Source of the DNA: SIG424 sp045546695
GTDB taxonomy: Bacteria; Bacillota; Clostridia; UBA1212; UBA1255
NCBI GenBank assembly: GCA_045546695.1
Contig: JAZQDE010000045.1
Coordinates: forward strand, 1 to 36,152
Direction: 5' to 3'
Length of the DNA: 36,152 bases
Shown piece by piece: positions 1 to 7,420 of this stretch. The notes under the pieces are model-generated. The model ran no database searches. It saw only the letters and a list, made by a program, of their open reading frames with translations, and had not been told where the DNA came from. The number at the start of each line of letters is the position of its first letter. Position 1 is the stretch's first letter. Both the position numbers and the translations under genes were made by a program.

Positions 1-116
1 CTTATCAATTTGCAGACTTACCGGTGTTTTTATATTTATTAACACAAGTATCACCTCCGGAAAGTGTTACCTGTATTATACAGCTTTTAATTGAGCATTT
101 TTATTTGATAATTTTT

Positions 117-404
117 GTGCATGTTTATATTAACATTTATACAGAATGGAAATCCTCCAACAATCCGGTATTTGCAGTGGAAGAAAACGGGGAGTGCCTA
201 GCGGCTATCGAGCTAAGAGATGATACTACTGTACTTCAGGTACTGGGTAAGCATAATCTGCCCATTGACCAGAACGGCACACTTTATTCCACTTATGTAA
301 AGTGGAAACAGAGATTCTATCTTAACGAGAATCAGGATGATGGGGATGAAGATGAATATCATCATACAGATATTCTCGTACAACTCAATCATACAAGCTT
401 CTAA
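117..404 (+). CDS. unrecognised small acidic protein, possible fragment
   Basis: I do not recognise this product. The frame is open from position 24, but the translation before about 117 is hydrophobic and AT-rich like non-coding DNA. The part from about residue 10 onward (FAVEENGECL, then LRDDTTVLQVLGKHNLPID) reads like a real small alpha/beta domain, vaguely ubiquitin-like in its hydrophobic spacing. It ends in an acidic stretch (NENQDDGDEDE). GTG at 117 is the nearest plausible start, but it has no clear ribosome binding site, so this may be the 3' remnant of a larger gene or a broken gene. It lies 73 bases upstream of the LRR gene on the same strand and could belong to the same unit. Confidence is low for the start and moderate for coding of the 3' half. 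Confidence 0.35.
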   Translation: MHVYINIYTEWKSSNNPVFAVEENGECLAAIELRDDTTVLQVLGKHNLPIDQNGTLYSTYVKWKQRFYLNENQDDGDEDEYHHTDILVQLNHTSF

Positions 405-477
405 CCAGAGTGGACTTATTGACTTATACCGAAAAGTGTAAGATAATGGAATAAAATGATAACAAGGAGGCGTGTTT

Positions 478-1704
478 ATGAAGACAAACCCATTTGGTGC
501 ATTTGAGGTTAATGGTGATCGAACTGGCAGTATTCGAAATGATTACGAATTTGCCAAAGCAAGTGCCAAGGTTAGAGCAATGATTGATGAAATGGAACAG
601 GATGGAACTAGGTCTCCTATTAAAGTGGCCCAGATCAAAGCAATGATCGACGAAAAGGCCAAGTATGCAAGCAACCCCGGTTATTCCCATGATACGAACA
701 GCAGGGGTACTACTATCAACACTCCGGATACCGCAAACAAGTCACAGGAGTATAATCATGCGTCTGTCGGCCATATAAAACAGAATGATTTTTACATTGT
801 CGGAACTGTGGTTAGAGGATACACTGGCGATGAACGTGAGGTTTATATTCCTGAAGGAATTACAGAAACTGGCACCATAAAGCCCGGGGAGGGTGCTTTT
901 TGTGGAATGCGCACGATTAAAAAGCTTGTTTTCCCGAGGTCGATGCGAAAAATTGGTGCAAAAGTGTGCTATGCTTGTACCAATCTTGAGGAAGTCATTA
1001 TCCCCGAAGGTGTAACCACCATTGGTGAATGTGCTTTCTCAGGATGTACTTCCCTGAAACGAATTCATTTACCCTCTACGATCAGCTCAATTGAGAAAAA
1101 CGCTTTCGAAGGCTCAGGACTGGTTTCGATTCAGTTCCCGCCGCATCTTAAAAAGATTGAGCAGGAAGTATTCCAGGGATGTGCTGCTTTGGAGAAAGTA
1201 GTAATTTCTGGTACAGTTGAAGAAATCGGCACTCACGCATTCCGGTGTTGCTCCAATTTGCGTATACTTGATATTCAGCCCGGTGTTCGAACTATTGGAT
1301 TTGGCGCTTTTGAGGCATGCACCGCACTTACTGAAGTTGATTTTCCTGATGGACTTGAAAAGATTGGTATCTATGCGTTTAAGGACTGCTTTTACCTGAA
1401 ATCGCTATTCATTCCGGAATCGGTACAACAAATTGCGTGGGACAAACCATATTACGGTTCGCCATATGGTCCTTTTGAGAACTGTACCGGATTGTATGAT
1501 ATAAAGCATCCGGCACGCTTTGGCGCCTTTTGTTTTATTGGGTCCCCCTATTACGAAACTGCCCGCAAGTTGGAACAGGAGAGAATGGCTCGTGAACAGC
1601 GAAGAAGGCGAGAAGAACGGCTAAAGAATGGAAAATGCCCGGATTGTAATATAAAATTATCAATCCTTGGCAGAAAGTGTTCCAAATGTGGAAAACGGTA
1701 TTAA
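478..1704 (+). CDS. cytoplasmic BspA-type leucine-rich-repeat protein with C-terminal zinc ribbon
   Basis: The 408-residue product has no signal peptide or membrane segment, so it is probably intracellular. An N-terminal helical, charged part (about 1-120) precedes about eight BspA/LRR_5 repeats (about 139-340) with the recurring pattern IG..AF..C..L..V..P. A basic, charged helix follows (about 362-385), then a zinc ribbon with C387-x2-C390 and C401-x2-C404. ATG 478 is chosen over GTG 472 because AAGGAGG at 464-470 sits 7 bases from it. LRR_5 proteins are usually secreted adhesin-like proteins, so a leaderless one ending in a zinc ribbon is less usual. The kinase-like gene overlaps its 3' end, suggesting the two are translated together. 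The LRR probably binds a protein partner; the specific role is unknown. Confidence 0.8.
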   Translation: MKTNPFGAFEVNGDRTGSIRNDYEFAKASAKVRAMIDEMEQDGTRSPIKVAQIKAMIDEKAKYASNPGYSHDTNSRGTTINTPDTANKSQEYNHASVGHIKQNDFYIVGTVVRGYTGDEREVYIPEGITETGTIKPGEGAFCGMRTIKKLVFPRSMRKIGAKVCYACTNLEEVIIPEGVTTIGECAFSGCTSLKRIHLPSTISSIEKNAFEGSGLVSIQFPPHLKKIEQEVFQGCAALEKVVISGTVEEIGTHAFRCCSNLRILDIQPGVRTIGFGAFEACTALTEVDFPDGLEKIGIYAFKDCFYLKSLFIPESVQQIAWDKPYYGSPYGPFENCTGLYDIKHPARFGAFCFIGSPYYETARKLEQERMAREQRRRREERLKNGKCPDCNIKLSILGRKCSKCGKRY

Positions 1705-2558
1705 ATAAAAAGTTAGATGCATTTTGCTTTGCCAACGAAATTCCTCAGATCGACAATGAAAATGCCAACGCCCGATTGTGGATACAGCGGGATGGTACGG
1801 TTCTAAAGCAATATGTCATCTTTAACAGCATAACAAAAAAGAATATCCAGATCCTCACGCAAATGGCAAGGATGAAACGGCTGAAAAAGATTGAACAGTT
1901 GGTTCTTCCTCTACAGTTCGTATACACTGGGAAGGATATCGTCGGATATACGATGCCCTATTGCGGCGGAGTCACCCTAGAAGAGGCGATCGTGTCAGAA
2001 GATTACTCGCCCCAATCTATACTAGCTGCGTTTGAAAGCTTAGCGAAAGTAATCAACAAGCTACCTAGGAGAGTCCGGATAGGAGATCTTCACGGCAAGA
2101 ATGTATTGGTCGAAAAAAACGGAGATATACACATTATCGATATAGATGGATTCAGTATATGTCCGCACTATATAATGACAGCCCCTATCTCCGGACTGCA
2201 TGATTATGTGATGATACAAGGATTAAGAAAATATTGGGATCACAAAAATGAATTAAAAATCAGCAAGGATTCTGATGTGTTCTGTTTCTTTCTGCTATTT
2301 CTTCGGTGGATCATGCAGAGTTCCTCGCTGGAGATGTATTCTCCAGACGAAGTGTTCCGATATTTCGCTTATCTTGAACGGGTGGGTTTTCCGAATGAGA
2401 TTCTGGATATGATCCATCAACTCTTTGCAGAAGGAGAAAATGTTCTGATTCCAGAGATATTGCGAAGGATAGATTTGTCTAACCTAGAGCAATATCAGTA
2501 TAGGGAATTTGTAAAAACTTCCTCTATACATAAACAGCTGGAAGCAATAGGAGGATAA
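1677..2558 (+). CDS. atypical protein-kinase-like protein
   Basis: This 293-residue product has a kinase-like fold signature. K44 in VLKQY fits the ATP-binding lysine, GDLHGKNVLV (D137, H139, N142) fits the catalytic loop in the GDLHxxN form seen in APH-, AarF- and lipopolysaccharide-kinase-like families, and IIDIDGF (D155, D157) fits the metal-binding segment. There is no obvious glycine-rich loop and the second lobe is short. The start is GTG 1677 or ATG 1686; both overlap the 3' end of the LRR gene and neither has a strong Shine-Dalgarno site, which suggests translational coupling. A terminator follows at 2667. The substrate is unknown; the overlapping LRR/zinc-ribbon protein is the obvious candidate partner, by inference. 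Confidence 0.7.
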   Translation: MFQMWKTVLNKKLDAFCFANEIPQIDNENANARLWIQRDGTVLKQYVIFNSITKKNIQILTQMARMKRLKKIEQLVLPLQFVYTGKDIVGYTMPYCGGVTLEEAIVSEDYSPQSILAAFESLAKVINKLPRRVRIGDLHGKNVLVEKNGDIHIIDIDGFSICPHYIMTAPISGLHDYVMIQGLRKYWDHKNELKISKDSDVFCFFLLFLRWIMQSSSLEMYSPDEVFRYFAYLERVGFPNEILDMIHQLFAEGENVLIPEILRRIDLSNLEQYQYREFVKTSSIHKQLEAIGG

Positions 2559-2666
2559 TCCATATCTTTGTGCCGAGATTTGCTGAACGGCGTTACTCCA
2601 CAAAAAAGATAAATGCTAGAAGGATTGTCATCTGCTGAGAAAATAGTTGAGATATAGATGGTATTG

Positions 2667-2722
2667 AAAATCCCCACAGTCTTTCCCCTCTTTGTCGGAG
2701 GATCGACTGTGGGGATTTTTTT
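2667..2722 (+). terminator. rho-independent terminator after the LRR/kinase pair
   Basis: Long perfect arms, AAAATCCCCACAGTC at 2667-2681 and GACTGTGGGGATTTT starting at 2704, are followed by a T-rich run. It closes the LRR/kinase unit and separates it from the mobilizable element. Confidence 0.9.
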
Positions 2723-2827
2723 GTTTTGGGATGTGTAGATGCAAACACCGTTTTTGTGGTTTGTATATACAGATTTCAAAACGGCTGGGATTTCAAAGGG
2801 ATGGCTGATTCCTTTGACTCTGGGTTT

Positions 2828-2902
2828 CCAATAGGGGTGAAAGCACCCTGTTGGGACACGATTTTGCCGTGCAAAGTCTAGTGTGTTATACCTTTTGCGA
2901 CC
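2828..2902 (+). other. oriT: oriT of MobV/pMV158 type
   Basis: The sequence TAGTGTGTTA at 2879-2888 matches the established nick sequence of MobV relaxases (pMV158 MobM cuts TAGTGTG/TTA), which puts the nick between 2885 and 2886. Imperfect arms flank it (GCAAAGTCTA at 2871-2880 and TATACCTTTTGC at 2887-2898), as in the pMV158 origin. A further hairpin, CCAATAGGGGTG-AAAG-CACCCTGTTGG at 2828-2854, lies just upstream. A MobV relaxase gene starts about 830 bases downstream on the same strand. The call rests on the nick motif together with its cognate relaxase; the exact borders of the functional origin are not visible. Confidence 0.82.
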
Positions 2903-2958
2903 GCTGTTGGTGGAAAGGGGATGCTTCCTTACTGAGCATACCGTTTCCGGTGACAGCA

Positions 2959-3052
2959 GAACAGCCGGATGATCTGGCCCTCCGGGACGGGAAATATGTG
3001 GATTCGCTTGTGCGAAATCCGGCTGTTCGGGTGTGGGGATTCCTGGGAATCC
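2959..3052. repeat. nested hairpin cluster next to oriT
   Basis: A perfect 12-base inverted repeat (GAACAGCCGGAT at 2959-2970, ATCCGGCTGTTC at 3017-3028) encloses a second perfect hairpin (TTCGC-TTGT-GCGAA, 3003-3016) that abuts the outer 3' arm. A third hairpin, GGATTCC-TG-GGAATCC (3037-3052), follows directly. The folded unit lies between the nick site and the mobilization genes. It could act as single-stranded DNA during transfer (a priming or complementary-strand origin) or as a structured leader RNA. The sequence alone does not decide between these. Confidence 0.7.
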
Positions 3053-3102
3053 GCAGCCTAATTAGAATTTTCTGACAAAAACCCCAAAACAATATATACA
3101 TA

Positions 3103-3152
3103 CGTACCAGCGTACCGAGGTCGGTTGTACACATGTACGTACGGTACACATG
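3103..3152. repeat. clustered GTAC-containing direct repeats
   Basis: Two copies of CGTACC (3103-3108 and 3111-3116) are followed by two copies of GTACACATG (3127-3135 and 3144-3152), with a palindromic TACGTA between them. A TACCGGTA palindrome lies at 3183-3190. The arrangement resembles a binding-site cluster for a DNA-binding protein of the element. From 3190 to 3486 I see only a small hairpin (GCAGA-TT-TCTGC, 3403-3414) and no convincing promoter or ORF. Confidence 0.5.
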
Positions 3153-3486
3153 ATTTTGGTATTTCCCTGTGTTTTTTCTTTCTACCGGTACGCCCTTAAT
3201 TTGCACCGTGGAAAATCAAGGGATAGTGGAAAAAGGAAAAGAATACATCGCTTCGTATAATCAGTTTATCAAAGAGCGATGGTCGAAATCATGAACTCGA
3301 TGTCGAATTGGGTAAAGAACAGATCGAAACGATGGAATAGGACATGAATCCGTGCATTCGATAACATGACTTGCCAAGGGGACATCGCAAATAAAAAATG
3401 GAGCAGATTTCTGCCCCAACCGACAATACACCTAACAGCGAACTGGCTTCGCCTATTTAACTACTGAATTAAGGAGAATAAGAAAC

Positions 3487-3720
3487 ATGAAAATTACGAA
3501 CCAAACCACCAAGAATGCCATCAAGGCCCAGATCATGATGGCAAACTTCACCATGGCCGAGGTTGTGGATGCCCTATCCATGGAATATGGCTGGAGTGAC
3601 AGCCTTTCCAACTTCTCTGCCAAGTTGGGCAGAGGTTCCCTGCGGTATGTGGAAGCCCTGCAGCTTGCCGATGTGATGGGATATGACATTGTATGGCAAA
3701 AACGGAGGGACGCAAGATGA
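3487..3720 (+). CDS. small HTH-like protein of mobilizable elements
   Basis: This 77-residue protein looks like the short DNA-binding partner often found just upstream of relaxases in Firmicutes elements. Its pattern (FTMAEVVDAL, then LSNFSAKLGRGSLRYVEALQLADVMGYDI) resembles a lambda-repressor-like helix-turn-helix in which the second half reads as the recognition and dimer helices. AAGGAG at 3471-3476 supports the ATG at 3487. Its stop overlaps the relaxase start (ATGA at 3717-3720), so the two are translationally coupled. It may assist the relaxase at oriT or regulate the operon; this is inferred from position. Homologues in databases are often misnamed as LLM-class oxidoreductases, which the sequence does not support. 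Confidence 0.7.
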   Translation: MKITNQTTKNAIKAQIMMANFTMAEVVDALSMEYGWSDSLSNFSAKLGRGSLRYVEALQLADVMGYDIVWQKRRDAR

Positions 3721-4670
3721 AAGGACAATATGCGATCTTCCGTATGAAGAAGTACAAGGGCCAGACCATTTCCATGATCGAGGCCCATAATGAGAGCATG
3801 AAGGAAGCTTATGCCAGCAACCCGGACATTGATATCCAGCGGAGCAAGCTTAATTACCATCCGATAAATCCCAATGGCCGGTATCTGGGAGAAGTGGATA
3901 AGCTGATCCAGTCTTCCGGCTGCCGGGTACGGAAGGACAGCGTAAAGATGATCGAAGCGCTGATCACCGCAAGTCCGGAGTTCTTCGAGGGCAAGAAGCC
4001 CAGAGAAGTCAAGGCGTTTTTTGACCGGGCATTGGAGTTTATGAAATCCAAGCAGGCCCCCGATACATATATTTCCGCCGTGGTGCATGTGGACGAGAAA
4101 ACGCCCCACATGCACTTATGCTTTGTGCCGTTGACGCCGGACAATCGACTCAGCGCCAAGGAGATCGTGGGCAACAAGAAGAAGCTGACCCAGTGGCAGG
4201 ACGATTTCTGGAGCTATATGGTCAAGTTCTATCCCGATCTGGGGCGTGGAGAATCTGCCAGCAAAACCGGCAGAACCCACATTCCGCCCCGTCTGTTCAA
4301 GGAAGCGGTGCATCTGAATCAGCAGAAGGATATGCTGCTGGAACTGCTTGCAGACATCAATCCCTTGAATGCAAAGAAACGGGCAGCAGAGATCGAGGCT
4401 CTTTTGGAGAAGTATACTCCCGGTGTGGAGAAGATGCGTACCCAGCTGAAGAAGTATGATGCCGCCTTCAAGGAGCTGAAAGCAGAGCTCTCTGCACTGG
4501 AAAAGCAGGTGGATGCCAGCAAGGAAAGTGTCACCCGCCGTCTGGAACTGCTCCAGCAGGTGCAGGAACTGGAAAAGCTGCGCAAGATCGTGGATAACGT
4601 TCCTACGGAAATCCTTGCGCTTTACAATGACGCAAACCTTAGCAGAAAGGAAACTTTAATCCATGAATAA
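3717..4670 (+). CDS. mobV: MobV-family relaxase (plasmid mobilization/recombination protein)
   Basis: This is a 317-residue Mob_Pre family relaxase, which nicks oriT and leads the strand into the recipient. H24 in IEAHNE aligns with the nucleophilic histidine of pMV158 MobM. RSKLNYH and the metal-binding motif HVDEKTPHMH (H124, E127, H131, H133) are intact. The C-terminal third is a charged coiled coil (about 225-310), as is usual for MobV proteins, though the whole is shorter than MobM (about 494 residues). The true start is ATG 3717, overlapping the upstream stop codon. A matching nick sequence lies about 830 bases upstream. A terminator follows at 4714. All key residues are present, so the enzyme is probably functional. 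Confidence 0.93.
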   Translation: MKGQYAIFRMKKYKGQTISMIEAHNESMKEAYASNPDIDIQRSKLNYHPINPNGRYLGEVDKLIQSSGCRVRKDSVKMIEALITASPEFFEGKKPREVKAFFDRALEFMKSKQAPDTYISAVVHVDEKTPHMHLCFVPLTPDNRLSAKEIVGNKKKLTQWQDDFWSYMVKFYPDLGRGESASKTGRTHIPPRLFKEAVHLNQQKDMLLELLADINPLNAKKRAAEIEALLEKYTPGVEKMRTQLKKYDAAFKELKAELSALEKQVDASKESVTRRLELLQQVQELEKLRKIVDNVPTEILALYNDANLSRKETLIHE

Positions 4671-4713
4671 TGACGGGAAAGCCGTAATCAACATTAGAAA
4701 ATCCAACATTCAA

Positions 4714-4746
4714 GAAATTCGCCGAATTTTTCGGCGAATTTCTTTT
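4714..4746 (+). terminator. terminator after the relaxase gene
   Basis: The perfect 13-base arms GAAATTCGCCGAA (4714-4726) and TTCGGCGAATTTC (4730-4742) around TTT are followed by TTTT. It separates the mobilization operon from the excisionase/integrase genes. Confidence 0.85.
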
Positions 4747-4774
4747 CAATCTATGAAGCAGGAGGATATTGCCT

Positions 4775-4972
4775 ATGAAGCATGAGGTCCCTATCTGGGA
4801 AAAAGCGAACCTGACCATTGAAGAAGCCGCTGCCTACTTTGGCATCGGTATGAACAAGCTTCGGGAGCTGACCGAGGATGAACAGTGTAAATTTGTCCTC
4901 TTCGTTGGTACCAAGCGACTGATCAAAAAACGCCTGTTCGAGCAGTATTTGGAACAGGCGTATTCTATATAA
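4775..4972 (+). CDS. xis: excisionase, Tn916 Xis-like
   Basis: This is a 65-residue winged-helix excisionase of the Tn916 type. It bends att DNA and directs the integrase toward excision. The MerR/Xis-like pattern is visible: LTIEEAAAYFGIGMNKLREL, then a wing region (CKFVLFVGTKRLIKKRLFEQYLE). ATG 4775 is preferred over TTG 4769, because GGAGG at 4761-4765 is 9 bases upstream. The gene lies about 95 bases upstream of the integrase on the same strand, the standard order for this family. It appears intact although its integrase partner is interrupted. Confidence 0.88.
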   Translation: MKHEVPIWEKANLTIEEAAAYFGIGMNKLRELTEDEQCKFVLFVGTKRLIKKRLFEQYLEQAYSI

Positions 4973-4990
4973 CTGAAAATATTACTTAAT

Positions 4991-5049
4991 GGTGGAATTT
5001 GAGGTCTGGATGTGATAAAATGTGTTTGTCAAATTCAGGCCTCTCCACC
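4991..5049. repeat. inverted repeats in the xis-int leader
   Basis: GGTGGA (4991-4996) and GAGG (5001-5004) can pair with CCTC (5040-5043) and TCCACC (5044-5049). Alternatively AATTTGA (4996-5002) can pair with TCAAATT (5029-5035). The structures are mutually exclusive in part and end 4 bases before the integrase ribosome binding site (AAAGGAG, 5054-5060). They could therefore modulate integrase translation. Function is inferred. Confidence 0.5.
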
Positions 5050-5067
5050 ATGGAAAGGAGTTTGACA

Positions 5068-6258
5068 ATGTCCGCAAAAAGAAAAGATAAAAAAGGGCGA
5101 GTCCTTCGGACGGGAGAGAGCCAACGTAAAGACCTGACTTACCAATATCGTTATCAGGATGTGACAGGAAAACGGCGTACCGTTTACGCACCCACGCTGG
5201 AAGAATTACGAGTCAAGGAAGATGAAATCAACAAGGCACAGGATTCCGGTGTGGATTACAATGCAGGCAATGTAACAGTCATTGAATTGCTGGAACGCTA
5301 CATCAGCTTGAAGCAGGGTGTCCGCAATGCCACTAAGGTGGGATACAACTTCGTATATAACCTTGTAAAGAAAGAAGATTTCGGCTATCGGAAGATTCGG
5401 GATATCAAAATCTCGGATGCAAAGCGGTGACTGATGAAGCTGCAAAAGGACGGAAGAGGATACAGTACCATCACCAGTGTTCGCGGCGTTGTGAAACCCG
5501 CCTTCCAGATGGCCTTTGAAGAAGACATCCTCCCCAAGAATCCCTTTGAGTTCAAGCTGTCAGATGTAGTCAAAAACGATTCCCAAAAGCGAATTGCATT
5601 GACCAAGGAGCAGACGGATATCTTCATGACCTTTATCAAGGAAGATAAGCATTTCTCCTGCTACTATGACGAGTTTGTTGTGTTGTTGGAAACGGGTATG
5701 CGTGTCAGCGAACTGTGCGGGCTGACCAAACAGCAGCTGGATTTTGAGAAGCGTCGGATCTGGGTGGATCACCAGCTTGTCCGCAAGCCGGATTGCACTT
5801 ACTATGTGGAAAAGACGAAAATCGAAAGCGGCTGCCGATTCATTCCCATGATGGACAATGTGTACAAATCGCTGAAAAGCATCATTGCAAACCGAAAGAA
5901 ACCCTCTAAGGAATGGATTATCGACGGCTATTCCGGTTTCCTGCTGCTGGATAAGAACGGCAATCCCAAAGTAGCCATGCACTTGGAGCATCATTTCCAA
6001 TGGGCGCTGAAAAAGTACCGAAAGCTGCATCCCGATAAACCGCTGCCGAAGATCACACCCCATGTGTTCCGGCATACCTTCTGCACCAATATGGCCAATG
6101 CCGGTATGGACCTGAAAAGCCTGCAATATCTGATGGGTCACTCCGATGCGGGAGTCACCATGAATGTCTATACTCATGCAAGTTATGACCACACAGAGCA
6201 GTCGATGCAGAAGATATTACAGTTCCAATTGCCGGAAAAGGCGCTTAAGTCGGGTTGA
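5068..6258 (+). pseudogene. int: Tn916-type tyrosine integrase interrupted by an in-frame TGA
   Basis: The reading frame encodes a full-size tyrosine recombinase of 396 codons but has a TGA at 5428-5430 (codon 121). Both halves are in the same frame, so this is a point change and not a frameshift. Close relatives carry Trp after the preceding DAKR, so TGG to TGA is the likely event. The N-terminal half has the arm-binding and SAM-like domains. The C-terminal half keeps the whole catalytic set: R212 in GMRVSEL, H332 and R335 in HVFRH, H358 in GHSD, and the nucleophile Y368. AAAGGAG at 5054-5060 supports ATG 5068. An ATG at 5434 could restart the catalytic part, but without arm binding it would probably not recombine properly. 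Confidence 0.88.
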
Positions 6259-6271
6259 CACACAAACACTG

Positions 6272-6322
6272 ATTTACACCAAATTTACACCATTTGGCCG
6301 AGAAGTTACGTGAATTTACACC
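6272..6322. repeat. three ATTTACACC direct repeats, probable integrase arm sites
   Basis: ATTTACACC occurs at 6272-6280, 6283-6291 and 6314-6322, all in the same orientation, immediately after the integrase stop codon. Tn916-family integrases bind short direct repeats of this sort near the element ends with their N-terminal domain. The repeats mark the right end of the element. Confidence 0.65.
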
Positions 6323-6329
6323 AATTTAT

Positions 6330-6362
6330 GAAATCTAAAACTTTTCGAAAAGTTCGGATTTC
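6330..6362. repeat. 33-bp imperfect palindrome at the element's right end
   Basis: The core AACTTTTCGAAAAGTT (6339-6354) is a perfect palindrome, extended outward by GAAATC (6330-6335) and GATTTC (6357-6362). It lies between the probable integrase arm sites and the next chromosomal gene. It could therefore be the core crossover region, a promoter-proximal operator of the phosphatase gene, or both. Confidence 0.45.
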
Positions 6363-6395
6363 TTATAAATAATATGTTATATGAGGTTTTAAGAG

Positions 6396-6857
6396 ATGAT
6401 AAAAATCCTTTTTTGTTGCCACGGCAACATCTGCCGTTCACCAATGGCAGAATTCATTTTCAAAGATATAGTGCACAAAAAAGGCCTTGACGACCTGTTT
6501 GAAATAGCGTCATGCGCAACGAGCGCAGAAGAACTGGGCAACCCCGTATACCCACCGGCGCGCGCAATCCTCGCCCGCCACGGCATCAGTTGCAAAGGCA
6601 AATACGCAAGGCAGATTACGGCTGCAGATTATGACAAATACGATCTGCTGATTGCGATGGAATCATACAATATCAGGAATTTAAGCAGGATAATAAAGGC
6701 AGACCCCCTCGGCAAAATACACAGACTCATGGACTACACACCAAAAGGCGGCGACGTTGCCGATCCGTGGTACACAGGAGACTTCGAGATAACGTATGAA
6801 AATATTTATACAGGTTGCTGCTGTTTGTTGGATAATATAATGACTTCGCGTAAATAA
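6396..6857 (+). CDS. low-molecular-weight protein-tyrosine phosphatase
   Basis: The 153-residue cytoplasmic enzyme hydrolyses phosphotyrosine or related protein phosphates. The P-loop C8-HGNIC-R14-S is at the N terminus, with an extra vicinal cysteine at position 7, and the general-acid segment DPWYTGDF is near residue 123. Length and order are typical of the family. ATG 6396 starts right before the P-loop, as required. The Shine-Dalgarno site is weak (GAGG about 9 bases upstream). It is the first chromosomal gene after the mobile element. It cannot be distinguished from arsenate reductases of the same fold on motif alone, but the DPWY acid segment favours the phosphatase. Confidence 0.9.
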   Translation: MIKILFCCHGNICRSPMAEFIFKDIVHKKGLDDLFEIASCATSAEELGNPVYPPARAILARHGISCKGKYARQITAADYDKYDLLIAMESYNIRNLSRIIKADPLGKIHRLMDYTPKGGDVADPWYTGDFEITYENIYTGCCCLLDNIMTSRK

Positions 6858-6878
6858 TATACGCGAGGTGATTTATAT

Positions 6879-7355
6879 ATGACATTGACACAAAAAGAAT
6901 CAAGTCTTATCAAAGAGCTCAAAGGCCAGGAAAAGCTATGCATCGACAAGTACAACAAGCATGCCGCCTGCGCCAAAGACCCACAGCTCAAAACGCTTTT
7001 TACACAACTTGCTCAAAAAGAGCAGGAACATCTGAATACGCTGACTCAGATTGAAAACGGCACCGTGCCACAGATGCCTGCATGCGGTGAAAAGAACAAT
7101 AACGCCTGCCGGGGCGGAAGTTGTTTTACTGCAACCTACGCAATCGCCGGCAACCCGGACAAAGAAAACGACTGTTTCCTATGCACCGACTTGCTCGCAA
7201 CCGAAAAACACGCCTCGCACCTTTACGACACCTGTATTTTTGAATTCAAAGACGAAGGCGTTCGAAGTGTTCTGAATCATATCCAGAAAGAGGAACAGGA
7301 GCATGGTAAAAAAATCTACGATTATATGGCAGTAAATGCCATGTACGCAGCGTAA
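6879..7355 (+). CDS. CotF-like ferritin-fold spore coat protein
   Basis: The 158-residue protein has two helical-hairpin segments with ferritin-like acidic/histidine motifs: GQEKLCIDKYNKHA and KEQEH in the first, ATEKHASHLYD and KEEQEHGKKIYDYM in the second. This pattern matches the Coat_F family of spore coat proteins. Between them is a cysteine-containing linker (C..., CRGGSC, CFLC) that could support cross-linking. GCGAGGTG at 6863-6870 supports ATG 6879. It lies 21 bases after the phosphatase, so the two are probably co-transcribed, ending at the terminator at 7366. The presence of a coat-type protein hints at sporulation, though members also occur as general ferritin-like proteins. Confidence 0.75.
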   Translation: MTLTQKESSLIKELKGQEKLCIDKYNKHAACAKDPQLKTLFTQLAQKEQEHLNTLTQIENGTVPQMPACGEKNNNACRGGSCFTATYAIAGNPDKENDCFLCTDLLATEKHASHLYDTCIFEFKDEGVRSVLNHIQKEEQEHGKKIYDYMAVNAMYAA

Positions 7356-7365
7356 AGAGACAAAA

Positions 7366-7401
7366 AAAGTTGGTCAGATTCATCAGAATCCGACCAACTT
7401 T
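7366..7401. terminator. bidirectional terminator between convergent operons
   Basis: AAAGTTGGTC (7366-7375) pairs with GACCAACTTT (7392-7401), with an inner GATTC/GAATC extension. On the minus strand it is followed by a run of seven T. It serves the coat-protein unit and the converging GH99-like gene. Confidence 0.85.
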
Positions 7402-7420
7402 CATTTTAAAAACTATTCAC

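Larger units (their letters stand above)
2740..6380 (+). mobile_element. small mobilizable element (oriT, HTH, MobV, Xis, Int)
   Basis: A compact set of transfer and integration functions lies on one strand: MobV-type oriT (nick at 2885/2886), a small HTH-like gene, a MobV relaxase, a Tn916-like excisionase and a Tn916-like tyrosine integrase with nearby integrase-type repeats. No type IV secretion genes are present, so it would need a helper conjugative system. Borders are approximate: the right end should lie near the repeats at 6272-6362, and no left direct repeat was found. By eye, codon use is richer in G/C-ending codons than in the flanking genes, which fits recent acquisition. With the integrase interrupted, the element is probably stranded at this site. 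Confidence 0.75.

Noticed and set aside
2851..3075. A 74-codon ORF across the oriT region.
   Set aside because: It covers the nick site and hairpins, has no Shine-Dalgarno site and no recognisable protein pattern.
3453..4115. A 220-codon minus-strand frame.
   Set aside because: It is antisense to the HTH and relaxase genes, which carry conserved motifs, so it is a shadow frame.
5428..5430. The in-frame TGA in the integrase could mean TGA is read as Trp in this organism.
   Set aside because: Several intact genes here end in TGA, including the integrase itself and the small HTH gene, and Trp is TGG throughout. A nonsense change is simpler.
5560..6192. A 210-codon minus-strand frame.
   Set aside because: It is antisense to the catalytic half of the integrase and has no domain signature.
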